From Trichomonas tenax (lineage: Eukaryota > Parabasalia > Trichomonadida > Trichomonadidae): 64,000 nt of DNA. Of the stretch, positions 1 through 9,949 are shown in pieces. The notes under the pieces were generated by a model. That model was not told the origin of the DNA. It did no database searches and saw only the letters and a program-made list of their open reading frames with translations. The position numbers and the translations under genes were made by a program. Each line of letters starts with the position of its first letter. The first letter of the stretch is position 1. The stretch covers positions 1 to 64,000 of the forward strand of contig JALKBU010000010.1 in the NCBI GenBank assembly GCA_023091735.1, read 5' to 3'.

Positions 1-456
1 TTGAATCGTTTAGTCTGTCGGAAATTAAGCGTTAAATCCTTCAAAAATGGGGTCAATACACCATAAATGATTACATCGATGCATTTGCAAATTTTGGCAA
101 CTAACCCCCTACTACTACTACTTTTAAATAATCTATTATTGTAATCCCTAAAAATATAAAAATACATTGGAAAAACAATGAATCATATTTAAGCAGCTGA
201 GAATGAATACGCCAATGTTACAATTCCCTAAAGAATAAATGCCTGACTATCAAGCATTTATTACATTGCTCTCGCATTCAAAATCATATTGTCTTTAGTT
301 AATAATGCGTTGAATTTATTGTCTATTGCTGTATTCTGTCCTTATTTCTACATATGTTCACTCTCTTTTATACTCTTGAAATTAAATAAAATGTCGAATT
401 GTAAACTGTTATACGATAAAAAGGTAATTTTTATAATGTAATATCAGATAAAAGCG
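1..456. other. AT-rich intergenic DNA
   Basis: I see no open frame of useful length, RNA gene or clear repeat here. The stretch leads into the decayed surface-protein remnant that begins near 457. Confidence 0.5.
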
Positions 457-1398
457 TCTAGAACAAATACTTCAGCGATAAGGATGCTTACACATTGTTT
501 GATGATAACACTTCAACGCCTCATGACCCAGGAAATTACTTAATTTTAGATGTTCCTTATTATAATTTCCAAATTGATGGCTGTATTAATTTAAATTCAA
601 CATCAAATGATACTAAATTGCTTATAAGCTCTATTGACGCGCGAAATTGTATTTCTTCACAAGAAGCAACATGTGCTGCCTTTCTTACATTTTATTCTAA
701 AGGATCGTGTGTTATTGAAAGATCGTGTTTCGTTAACAATAGTTGCATTAAAGGTACTACGCATGCTCATTGTGTTGTATTCTTAGCGAACAATCTAACT
801 TTCTGCGAATCATCGATTCATTATTCTCATGGAGATCTTTATTGATGTTCTTTGATTTATAATCAAGCTACTCAATTTTCGGAAATTTTTATGACAAACT
901 ACTCTAAAACACAGGAACAGCAGCAATAGCAAGCGATATTCGTGGAAGTTGTGTATTGAAATATGATTATGCTGATTTAAATTAAGTTTCGCGACATATG
1001 ATTTTTTATTTTGGAAGATCGAATGCAATCATCTCAAATAGCCTCTTAATGAATAACACTATTACAGTTGATGGAATTCTGCTTGTTGATCATAGTACTG
1101 TTGCTGTTTTTGCAAATTTATCTTTGGTAAAAAATAAAGGACCAAATATGTTTTCATGGAGCTCTTATAATAATAATAATGGAAATCCTAAAATGACAAT
1201 AATAAATTGTTATTAGTTGATAATACTTATGATTCACTCACTAATTATCAATCTGATGATCCAAATTTCAATACAAGCTTCATGGGAAACACAAAATTTG
1301 ATATTATCTATCCTCATTCTTTATGCATAACAAACATCCCAATAATTGAATACACACCATTAATCATGTATCAAAGATTCTTTTTTTTTTCAAATTAG
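457..1398 (+). pseudogene. Decayed surface-protein (beta-helix/Pmp-like) pseudogene
   Basis: The frame is open from about 457, just after a TAG and without an ATG, to 845. It encodes a Cys- and Asn-rich segment with short beta-helix-like turns (SCVIERSCFVNNSCIKG near its end). Further pieces follow in shifted frames at 998-1216 and 1207-1398. The style (regularly spaced N, S, C and hydrophobic strands) matches the right-handed beta-helix surface proteins abundant in trichomonads. The signal peptide, C-terminal membrane anchor and frame continuity are all missing, so I call it a dead fragment. The family assignment is by compositional style and similarity to the 2256-3060 remnant, not by search. 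Confidence 0.5.
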
Positions 1399-1439
1399 TT
1401 CTAAATGTATGTGTACATTTTTAAATCAATTGCAAGCTA

Positions 1440-2160
1440 AATAAAAATGAATTATTTAACTTTTAATGGGGGACTTTCATATGCCATTCTTTTCTTCCTC
1501 GATAACAATGAAATCTGCGAGATTCTTCTCTTCCCGATCATCAATTCTAGATCTTATTTGTGCTTACAAAGCTGATTTGCATATCGAGATCAATGAAAGC
1601 TTGGCCAAAATAGATCATTCAAAATCTTGGGTGAATCAATTATGTTTTATCTGGCAAATGGTGTAATTGTTGGCTATATATTGGATTTGGCAACATTGAT
1701 ATCAACTGCAATGAAGTCATGCAAGCACTGGTTCCTGAAGGAACTCTGAAAGAGTGATTTCTTCAGTAAGGAAATAATTCGATCTCCTTTATATGGATCA
1801 TGAATTGTGACAACATCAATATTCTGTGATGAAATCTCATATGTTTGAGTATTTGCAATAACAAAATCGAAATCAAATGGAAGAGGAACAGAAGAAACTC
1901 AACTGCATATAGTTAAAGCTGAAGTCCACCAATCCACATATGAAGAATATTTGTTTGATTTTCATATCAACATCAAAGTAACCATCGTATGAATACCTCT
2001 GAATGACTCAGTTCATGACCATATTAAAACTGAATTCAAATGTTGTGAGAGAGTTAGCTAACTGTGTTTTCATTAATCCTGATTGGAGTTTCAATAAGAT
2101 GTCTCATACTTGAGAAACCTTCACTCATTTGATCAAATAATCTCAACATATGAGAAATTA
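1440..2160. other. Degenerate coding remnant, family unknown
   Basis: No intact gene is present. On the minus strand, about 1720-1893 keeps an open frame including FDFVIANTQTYEISSQNIDV and IHDPYKGDRIISL, which looks like once-coding sequence. It is surrounded by stops and frame changes. I cannot name the parent family. Confidence 0.3.
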
Positions 2161-2255
2161 TTATCACATCATTTAAAAATAATAGAGAGATTTATTATGT
2201 AATATTAACATCACGCTGTAGCATTGATGTCTACTAAAATATTTTGCATAGTATT

Positions 2256-3560
2256 TTATCCAAAATCTTGGATGATGCTTCGTTGAATATTGAGCTGACC
2301 TGTGATGCGATTGCATTTCTTGTTCAGAGCACATTGTGTAATTAGTATAACAATGCCCACAAGAACAAGAATTGAAACAACAACAGAAACTACAATGATC
2401 CATGTTGTTGACTTTGCTGGCATATAAGCATAGCAAGCATCAAAAATGATCGAAATGGGAGATGGGAGTGTACTATTCTCGAAAATACATGAATCAATAA
2501 AGTTCTCATTGCCAATTATGAATATATTGATAAGATAAATATAATTATCCTCATAATATTCAATCAAATAAGCCATTGATAAACCAATGTTCGTGTTGTA
2601 TATGAAATTAACTTGATTGAGTATAAGAGAATTGCAAGATGAAATGAGAGCTTTCTCATAAATTGTATTATTCGATATGTGTGTTCGGAAAATGGAAATT
2701 TTAACTTTATGTTCGAACTGATAAAATGTTGGTTCAAACTGGCTAAAAGCATATTTTCCAGGACTATTATTTGATACATTGCATAGTTCAAAAATAATAT
2801 TGCATAAAACATTATTCGTGTAGCCATAATATTCTGAGTTACCTGGACATGATGCAATAGATGTATTATTAATGGTGGACATCAATGAATTAGAAACAAA
2901 TGAACTCAAAAAGTGAGAGCTGTCGAATGCAGAACACTGGAGGCTACAAACGTTAAATAACTCGACTTTGCCGTTCATTACGTAGAAATAAATCGCTCCC
3001 CCATTTACATTTGAATAGAGATTGTAAGCCTCGCTTTTATGAAAGTACTATCAATGACAGACAAATTTGAAAGGATTACTAATACCAAGCATAAAAATAG
3101 TTGAGGGCAGTTTGTAATGTTTGAATGATAATAATGTGTGAAATTACATTTAAAATCATAAAAGTTTTCTTTCGTTAACATATTTATTAGAGCATTGTAG
3201 CCGATGGAAACAGTGGAATCAGAGTTTATGTAATTAAAGCAATTCTGGAGTGTTATGGTGACAAAGTCATTTCATTTAATTGTATGAATTCCATTTTGGT
3301 GTGAATTACTAATATATTAGCACCCGTAATCTGCAACAACCATTCTGAATGACGACTTTGTAATTGATAAATATTGGACTATTTGTAAAAGAATTCAATG
3401 TAATGAAGAAGAAGAATGCATTCATAACATTAATAAAATCATATATTGGGAGGATTCTTAGCGGTGAGTCAATGTATCCCGAGATTCCCAAAGTATGGTT
3501 AATCATTAAAAAGTGGTAACGATTACAAAGAAAAGCCATCATTATCATTAAAAAGTGCAA
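2256..3560 (-). pseudogene. Broken type I surface-protein gene with C-terminal membrane anchor
   Basis: The 3' part (2256 to about 3040) is open. It encodes a Cys/Asn/Ser-rich ectodomain with repeated short strands, then one transmembrane helix (about 20 residues beginning WIIVVSVVVSILVLVGIVIL), then a short basic tail with CALNKKCNRITG. The frame continues upstream of the first ATG (2978) through a GGAIYFYV-like stretch. It then needs frame changes to continue through sequence reading NLSVIDSTFIK near 3060, and beyond that to about 3560 stops are frequent. The architecture matches trichomonad Pmp-like surface proteins. The N-terminus and signal peptide are gone, so it is probably non-functional. 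Confidence 0.55.
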
Positions 3561-3917
3561 AATATATGAATCCCATAAGAAATTCTAATATTGATGCTGT
3601 GTATGTTGCAAATGCTAATTTACGTCATGGCTTTTATGATTGAAACACTCAAATCCATATATTGATCATTTTTATTACACACACTTTATTGCTATAATCA
3701 TTCATTTTCAATATGCATAAGTATGATTCATAAAAAATGATGAAACTTTTTATTTCATTGATGAATTCTTAATTCAGGGAGCGATATTTGAAATTTCCAT
3801 TGAGTGAAGATTCGATCGAGATTATAACACTATGATGTAATAGAGCTAAAAATTCAAAACATTTATAAAAATAAAAACACAAAACAGAGAGTAATAAAAA
3901 ATAAAAATGATTGAGAT
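3561..3917. other. Intergenic DNA
   Basis: This AT-rich spacer between the surface-protein remnant and the 3' end of the FHA-RING gene has no supported feature. Confidence 0.4.
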
Positions 3918-4907
3918 TCAATTAGATGTAACATGATAGATCTTATGGAAGATAATGTTGATGGATGTTTCCTGGAGTTTCTGGCGCGTAGGAGTACACT
4001 CTTCACCAAAATTCTCGACTGTATTTTGCAACTGTTCGGTTGTTGCTTTGATGATTTTTTGGTAGAAACAATCTGTGAGTGCGCAAAATATAATAAATTT
4101 GTCTGCGCTTTTCTGCGCAATCTGAAGCCACTTGAAGAAGTCATTTTTTGCTTCAGAGTCCCATTTTTTGAAAATTGAACATCTTTGGACAACCGCAACA
4201 GAATCCACACCAAGTTTTCTCAACAGAGGGTCTAATGTCTGTATTTCGACCTCTTTTCCTCTGTGAACGATTTCCGCGAAGCCTAAATTGTCTGTTGGAA
4301 GTGGATTTCTGCAAACTGGACAAATGACTGGTTTGTGGTCTGTCTGGCATTTCTTGGACCACACGCGAATGCAATTCTGGCAGAACGTGTGATGGCAGTT
4401 AAGAGGAACTCTTTTCAGTGCTGGTTCATAACATATCGGACACGGTTCCGCTTTGTCCGCCGGAGCCAACACTTCGTTGATGTCCAAGAGCGGTGACAGT
4501 AAAATTGAAGGCAATGGCGAAAGAAAAACATATCTGCAATCAGATTTTGAGGTTGATCTGAGTTTCGTTCCAATATCATAATCAGGGCCTCCTCCAAATA
4601 CTATTTCGTCGGAATTTGCTAAATAATGGCGATGAATTTTTCTATGATTAACAAAGGTCCCGTTTAATGTTTGTTTGTCTTCGAGCAACCACTCAACTTT
4701 GTCGAATCCAGCTGTCTTCGATATTGTCGCGTGGAGTTTTGATATTTCCTTTCCTTGAGCTGTATCAAGTTTTATTGGCGAATGTCGACCGATTTCGTTG
4801 AATTTTGACGAGAGAATGATGGCTTTTGGCGCATTTTGGTTCTTCAAGACTGAGTTATATACTAAAATTGCGTGTTTTTGTGGCGGAACTAGAATTGTCT
4901 GTATTTT
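3918..4907 (-). CDS. FHA-RING protein, probable E3 ubiquitin ligase; no ATG in frame
   Basis: Numbering is from a TTG codon at 4847. An N-terminal FHA domain (about residues 10-108) shows GRHSPIKL, a conserved SKLHATIS and LNGTFVN, the elements of a phosphothreonine-binding FHA fold. A C3HC4 RING finger follows with Cys136, Cys139, Cys151, His153, Cys156, Cys159, Cys176 and Cys179. The pairing recalls Chfr/Dma ubiquitin ligases, which read phosphorylated partners. A helical tail without a known domain follows. The frame contains no ATG at all: it is open up to 4907, where a stop precedes a CAG (4901-4899). A short 5' exon may therefore be spliced on, a TTG may be used, or the 5' end may be lost. 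The domain calls are strong; the gene model is incomplete. Confidence 0.75.
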   Translation of the reverse strand, partial: KIQTILVPPQKHAILVYNSVLKNQNAPKAIILSSKFNEIGRHSPIKLDTAQGKEISKLHATISKTAGFDKVEWLLEDKQTLNGTFVNHRKIHRHYLANSDEIVFGGGPDYDIGTKLRSTSKSDCRYVFLSPLPSILLSPLLDINEVLAPADKAEPCPICYEPALKRVPLNCHHTFCQNCIRVWSKKCQTDHKPVICPVCRNPLPTDNLGFAEIVHRGKEVEIQTLDPLLRKLGVDSVAVVQRCSIFKKWDSEAKNDFFKWLQIAQKSADKFIIFCALTDCFYQKIIKATTEQLQNTVENFGEECTPTRQKLQETSINIIFHKIYHVTSN

Positions 4908-5839
4908 TTAAAATTAAAAAAAGTAACAAAAATTGAAAAACGATAATAAATTTTATTGTATAACAATTTGATTGTTAAAAATAGGTCCAAATAGGCTATG
5001 GAGCATGCAAATATACTGCACTAGATATGGATTATTTATGGTTATCTATATATAGGCTCAATATCAAAGAGAAAAGATAGATATTGATTTGGATCAATGA
5101 AAAAATAGAGATTTAACTAATGTTATTGCATAAAACATTAAAGGAAATGCATGGCGACACCGAACATATGTATGAAATTATCAAAAAATGAAGATAATTT
5201 CTTCTGATTTAATATTTTTTAACACATATTGTAAATTGGCGAGAACCCAACATACAACAAACATTTGATCAATGCTGTCAAGTCTTTGCGCTTCAATTTA
5301 AGGCAATTTATATAAGATAAAATTAAATATTTCATTAATAGTCGATTATTCCGGCGAATATCTGTTAATTATCTTAATTCTTGATCAGATCTAATGACAT
5401 TGAACTTCCTATAACAAATAATAAAATTCAATAAAGTGTTATGTTAGGAAAGCTATATATAATTACCAATCAATGAGTTGTACTTGATACAAGAATATCA
5501 TCGCCTGCTATGTATCTTAATGATTACGATTGTTAGCTCTTTATATTAAACTTTGTTTTTAATTTTTCGCTGAATTTTGAATAGGAACTTATTTTCCTGT
5601 CGTACAAATTGTATATATTTCGGGTTCTGCATTATTTGCTCTAAAAATACTTTCTTTGCTATTGTTTAGAATCAAACTCTAGAATTTCTGATTTTTTGTC
5701 AAATAACGCGATAAAATCTGATAATTTACATGTCAAAAATGATTTCAACACATTTAAGCAATACATTGAAGAATTTGTAGCATTTCTTGAATTTTGTTAT
5801 AAAATATTACATTTATTCATAAAATTATCGCAATATAAA
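4908..5839. other. Intergenic DNA, about 0.9 kb
   Basis: No gene is supported. It contains one copy of the dispersed motif TTTACATGTCA at 5725-5735, and could hold a short 5' exon for the FHA-RING gene. Confidence 0.4.
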
Positions 5840-7873
5840 TTACTCTGAAGTGAAGAATCCCCAAACTTCAATCTGATCAGCAACGAAGCGTGGCTTTCCA
5901 GCGAGGAATTCTTTGGCCTTCTGAGAACCATAAAGGAAACCAATGCCATAAGAGTTTTCTATCTCTGATGAGCAGCGATCGAATTTATCACCAGCGATGA
6001 CTAAGTCTTTATCACCCCAGCAGATCATGTCTTCTGTTCCCATTGTGTAGAACTTTTGCTCATTCTGTCCACCGTATGGAATGAAAGCGTCACGTGTAAT
6101 TGAGAAGAGGAAAGATGATGATTTGTCAGTCTTCTTAACGCCATCGCTTGTCCACTTTGATGCAGCGAAACCACCGAAAACTCTGTCACCAGATCTGACG
6201 AGAACGCAAGTGATTCCCATGTTATCGATCATCTTCTTCATCATTCTGAAACTCCTTCCATGGATATCGCTGCTGAACAAGACGTGTGGCTCTGGCATTC
6301 CCTTGAATGGGAAGCACATGTAGAGCTTGTTCCTTAATGTGCCATCTCTGATGATCCTTGATTCGTTGAATGGAACAAAGTTGAATGAAATTCCTTGTGC
6401 ATCGAATTTCGCTTGCTTCCTTTGTGCCATCTTCGTGAGCTTTGTGAAGTGTGGATCCTTTGGCTCTAAGACAGTCGACTGCTCTTCTGTGTATGATGTG
6501 TAAGAATATTCAGACTGCTTTTGAGGTGCATTTTGTGGAGAATTGATGGATCTCCGCATGATAGACTGCTTTGAGCTCTTTGGTTGTTCAATGCGTGGTG
6601 GAGTGACTTCAATACGTCCATAAACGATGAGATTTCCTTCAGCTTCGACTTCTGGTGGAAGATCGTCAACAAGAGTTTTCTCGAGATTCATGTTTCTGAA
6701 AACTGTCTCAAGAAGGGGAACTGGTTCACCTTTTGCCTTGTAGATCTCAAGCATTGACTTCTGGCGCTTGAGTTCTTCTTTCTTCCTTTGAAGTTCGACC
6801 TGCTTTGATTTCACAACGTTTGCAACTTTTGCGTTTTGGATTCTCGCATCTTCAATTGCTTTCATTGCAATTCTCATGATTTCATCTTCGACTGTCTTCT
6901 GGTTCATCTTGATCTCCTGGAGCTTCTCATCCATCTCTCTGAGGGCGTTATCGATCTTTCTCTGTCTATCATCGAAGAATGGCAACTGACGCTTCAAAAT
7001 ATTCATTGCATCAGTATATGCTTTGTCGATTGGAACTAATTTGTGTTTTGAGGCTTCTCCGTGTGCGTGGCTTCCCTTCACCTTGCACTCCATGCAGATA
7101 GGGCAATGGCATTTCTGGCAATAGTACATAACATTGCAATTCTTATGTTCTGGGCATTTCTGGATATAAGGAAGAGACTCCAACAAGTCAGAACGCTTGT
7201 GGTCCTTGGAGAAATCGTTTGTGTGGATCTTTTTGTCGCATTCTGTGCATAATCTCTTTGCATCGTGTTCACAATAAATTGTTGCGTTGTGATTTCCGCA
7301 GATATCACAGATGGAATAGCAGGGCTCCTGGTTGGAGAATCCTTCCTTATACTCAAACTTGCAAACATGAAGAGCGCGGACTTGGCCAGGATTGAAAACA
7401 ACGAATCTGTTGTCTCCAACGCGTAATGTCTCGTATCCTTCCTGGAGATTGGATACTGTCGGAGCCAGTGTCACGTACTGGATCTTATCCATTCCAGCTT
7501 TGATATCTTGATAATTGATAATTTTTCCAAGCGAGACTTGGATGTGGAAAACCTCGTTGACGACATCGGATTTGTTCAATGGAACTGTATCTGTCGTGAA
7601 AGTGAAGCCGTCGTTCGGATGAACTTTGATTCCGTGTGAAACAATGTCATTTTTCGTCTGCTTGAGGCCAACTGTCGGGATGAAAACATCTACGACGTTT
7701 GCTGGTTGATGTGACTTAACGAAATTGTTGAATTGCGAATTAACTGGTTTTAAGCCGATATCGAATAAATCAATAAGCTCCAAACTCGGTGCGTTGAGCT
7801 GAAGCCTGAGTTGGTGTTCAACATATCCAAACTCTTCGCTAAAAGGAGAGACTTTTGGTATTGTTAACGACAT
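5840..7873 (-). CDS. B-box zinc finger / coiled-coil / TLDc domain protein
   Basis: The protein has 677 residues and starts at an ATG. An N-terminal region (1-180) is of unknown fold. Two B-box-like zinc modules follow at about 185-225 (CDICGNHNATIYCEHDAKRLC) and 240-280 (CPEHKNCNVMYYCQKCHCPIC). A charged coiled coil spans about 285-380. A TLDc domain spans about 505-675, with SSDIHGRSFRMM, VFGGFAASKW, the FLFSITRD strand, a GGQNEQKF-like turn and a terminal IEVWGF. TLDc domains in other eukaryotes (TLDC1, NCOA7, OXR1, TBC1D24) bind the V-ATPase or protect against oxidation. The tripartite-motif-like front half suggests a scaffold. The exact role here is unknown. Confidence 0.85.
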   Translation of the reverse strand: MSLTIPKVSPFSEEFGYVEHQLRLQLNAPSLELIDLFDIGLKPVNSQFNNFVKSHQPANVVDVFIPTVGLKQTKNDIVSHGIKVHPNDGFTFTTDTVPLNKSDVVNEVFHIQVSLGKIINYQDIKAGMDKIQYVTLAPTVSNLQEGYETLRVGDNRFVVFNPGQVRALHVCKFEYKEGFSNQEPCYSICDICGNHNATIYCEHDAKRLCTECDKKIHTNDFSKDHKRSDLLESLPYIQKCPEHKNCNVMYYCQKCHCPICMECKVKGSHAHGEASKHKLVPIDKAYTDAMNILKRQLPFFDDRQRKIDNALREMDEKLQEIKMNQKTVEDEIMRIAMKAIEDARIQNAKVANVVKSKQVELQRKKEELKRQKSMLEIYKAKGEPVPLLETVFRNMNLEKTLVDDLPPEVEAEGNLIVYGRIEVTPPRIEQPKSSKQSIMRRSINSPQNAPQKQSEYSYTSYTEEQSTVLEPKDPHFTKLTKMAQRKQAKFDAQGISFNFVPFNESRIIRDGTLRNKLYMCFPFKGMPEPHVLFSSDIHGRSFRMMKKMIDNMGITCVLVRSGDRVFGGFAASKWTSDGVKKTDKSSSFLFSITRDAFIPYGGQNEQKFYTMGTEDMICWGDKDLVIAGDKFDRCSSEIENSYGIGFLYGSQKAKEFLAGKPRFVADQIEVWGFFTSE

Positions 7874-8390
7874 TTTTATTTCTTGAAAACTGTTAGACGT
7901 TAATTTTTGTAAAATGTCTCATTTTATTGCATTTTCTATATATATTTAGTCTATACTTCATATTTACATTGAAATTTTGGATTTTGGGACAATATTTTAT
8001 ATATTCAAATTCAAATATTGATTTCTAAGCCTTAATTTTGATTCCAATAATCAGCATTTCAGTTTTTAATATTGTACATCAGTTAATTATTAAGTTTGCA
8101 ATTTTTGGAAGCTCGATTGTTACAAAACAAAACTTATCTGATCTCGATAACTTCAAATGCTGCAGAATCATTTTTTAATAAGAAATATGCTCTAAATTGT
8201 TTTGATCAATACCGATGTACTTAGAATAATAGATAATTCGTAGGCATCGATATTCTTCGTTAAATCATTGTCCGAGAAACGGATTGTGGAAATCTCAGTG
8301 CATGATGATTTCCAACCATTTGTTGAATGTTAAATTAAATGAGTTATCTTTAGGCCATGTTCATTCAATGCTAAGTCATCATTGAAATGG
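7874..8390. other. Intergenic DNA upstream of the TLDc gene
   Basis: No gene is supported. The first 100 bp are the TLDc gene promoter region on the minus strand. I see no clear Inr there. Confidence 0.4.
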
Positions 8391-9038
8391 AGATTCTTCG
8401 GAAAAGTGTCATAATTCAAATGATGATATTTCATCATCTGAAGGATTTCAATATGTCTTTTTCAACAATATTAGAAAAACCATTTCTGATGATGATCTAT
8501 GGAAAGTTGTAAATGCTAAATGCTCAATATTCTATCGAACAGATTGCAATACGCATGAAATATATGGATCTAATTTGAGATGCTACAATAATCTTAGCTT
8601 ATTGATTAAGAGAAACCCAAATGGATTATATCACTCGCATTACACTCATGTAACATCATATATAAATTTTGAATTCACAAAAAAGTTTTATTTTCTGGAT
8701 TTGCACTTCGAAGAGGGCCTGGATGTTCTAACCTTGTTAAATATAAAATCCTGGGAAGTAATGATTATGAAAATTGGGAAGAACTTCACCATCAAGAAAC
8801 AAACTATAACTTGGATGTTAATTGGCATTCAACAACAATCAAGCCAAAGCCGTATTTGATTATTAGATTGCAGGAAGATCCGCAAGGTTCAGATACTGGA
8901 AATCCTCATTTTATGTTGAGTGTAGTTGATTTTGTTGGCTCATATGCTGCAGAAGAAACAAAAAAATGTGAAATTCATTATATAATCTATAATCGATTAT
9001 TCCTTTCAGTATTTGTGATAATCGATATTAAGCCATAA
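8391..9038 (+). pseudogene. Discoidin (F5/8 C)-like domain pseudogene, copy 1
   Basis: A conceptual frame runs from about 8391 through GFQYVFFNNIRKTISDDDLW, then LIKRNPNGLYHSHYTHV and NFEFTKKF. A frame change near 8690 is needed to keep GFALRRGPGCSNL, and another near 8800 to keep STTIKPKPYLIIRLQEDP and the VDFVGSYA ending. It aligns block for block with the copy at 9317-9900. The plan (strand-rich module, GxA-LRRPGCSN-like core, IRLQED, VDFVGSY) resembles F5/8 type C/discoidin-like domains expanded in trichomonads. That family name is tentative. Several frameshifts and no start codon make it a pseudogene. Confidence 0.5.
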
Positions 9039-9316
9039 ATTATGAACAACATCGATATTCCTATTCGATGGCTGATTAAATTCAATTTATTCAATTGAAT
9101 CCAATCTTGTTATATTTCATTTCCGTGTCATAATTCATTGTTAAATTGTTGCCCGAGAAAAAAAATTGCTCAAATTTCAGGAAATTTTGAATGGCGTTTA
9201 TTCCTTATGGTATCTATTCTAATCGTAAATAAGCCACAAATTACTGCTCAATTCATCATAATGAGAAACGCGTAATAGTTAAGAATTGTCATATTTAATC
9301 TTGTGACATATTCTCT
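9039..9316. other. Spacer between the two pseudogene copies
   Basis: No feature is seen. Its sequence does not obviously repeat the region upstream of copy 1. Confidence 0.3.
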
Positions 9317-9900
9317 CCAGGTGGTTTTGAGTATGGATTTTTCAACAAAATAAGGGAGACTGTATCGGATGATGACATTTATAAAGTTGTAAATGTTAGG
9401 TGTTCATTTCCATATCGAACTTATTGTTCTGCAACACCAAATTGCGGGACAAACTTAACCTGCTATAAGCATCCAATAGAACTGATCAATAGAAATGCCA
9501 CTGGTTTATATCATTCACATTTAATGCATAACGCATCCGCTATTAATTTTGAATTCAAAAGAAAAGTGATATTTTCAGGATTTGCGATTTTAAGAACACC
9601 TGGATGTTCAAATCTCGTTAAGTTCAAAATTTTGGGAAGTTATGACAAAGAAAATTGGCAAGAACTATACATCATCAAGAAACAAAATTTGAGTTAGATA
9701 AACTATGTCATTCATCAACAATAAAACCAGCACCATTTTTGAATATAAGAATTCAAGAAGATATAAAAGACACAGATTCTTCATTTCAATTTTTTGCACT
9801 GCGAGCTGTTGATTTCGTTGGATCTTATGCTCCAAACACTCGGAATTGTGAAATCAAGTATATGTTATTTGATCACTCTTTTGCTATTCTGAATTTATAG
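9317..9900 (+). pseudogene. Discoidin (F5/8 C)-like domain pseudogene, copy 2
   Basis: Open from about 9317 (GGFEYGFFNKIRETVSDDDI) through NRNATGLYHSH and FKRKVIFSGFAILRTPGCSN to KILGSYDKENWQELYIIKKQ. A stop then falls near 9695, and the family sequence continues in another frame (STIKPAPFLNIRIQED, then VDFVGSYAPNTRNCEIKY) to a stop at 9900. So one frameshift breaks it, and no ATG begins it. Copy 1 lies about 0.9 kb upstream in the same orientation, which points to an old tandem duplication in which both copies died. Confidence 0.55.
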
Positions 9901-9949
9901 CATTTTAATAAAAAAAGATTGATTTAAAAAAAAAATAAATAAATAACTT

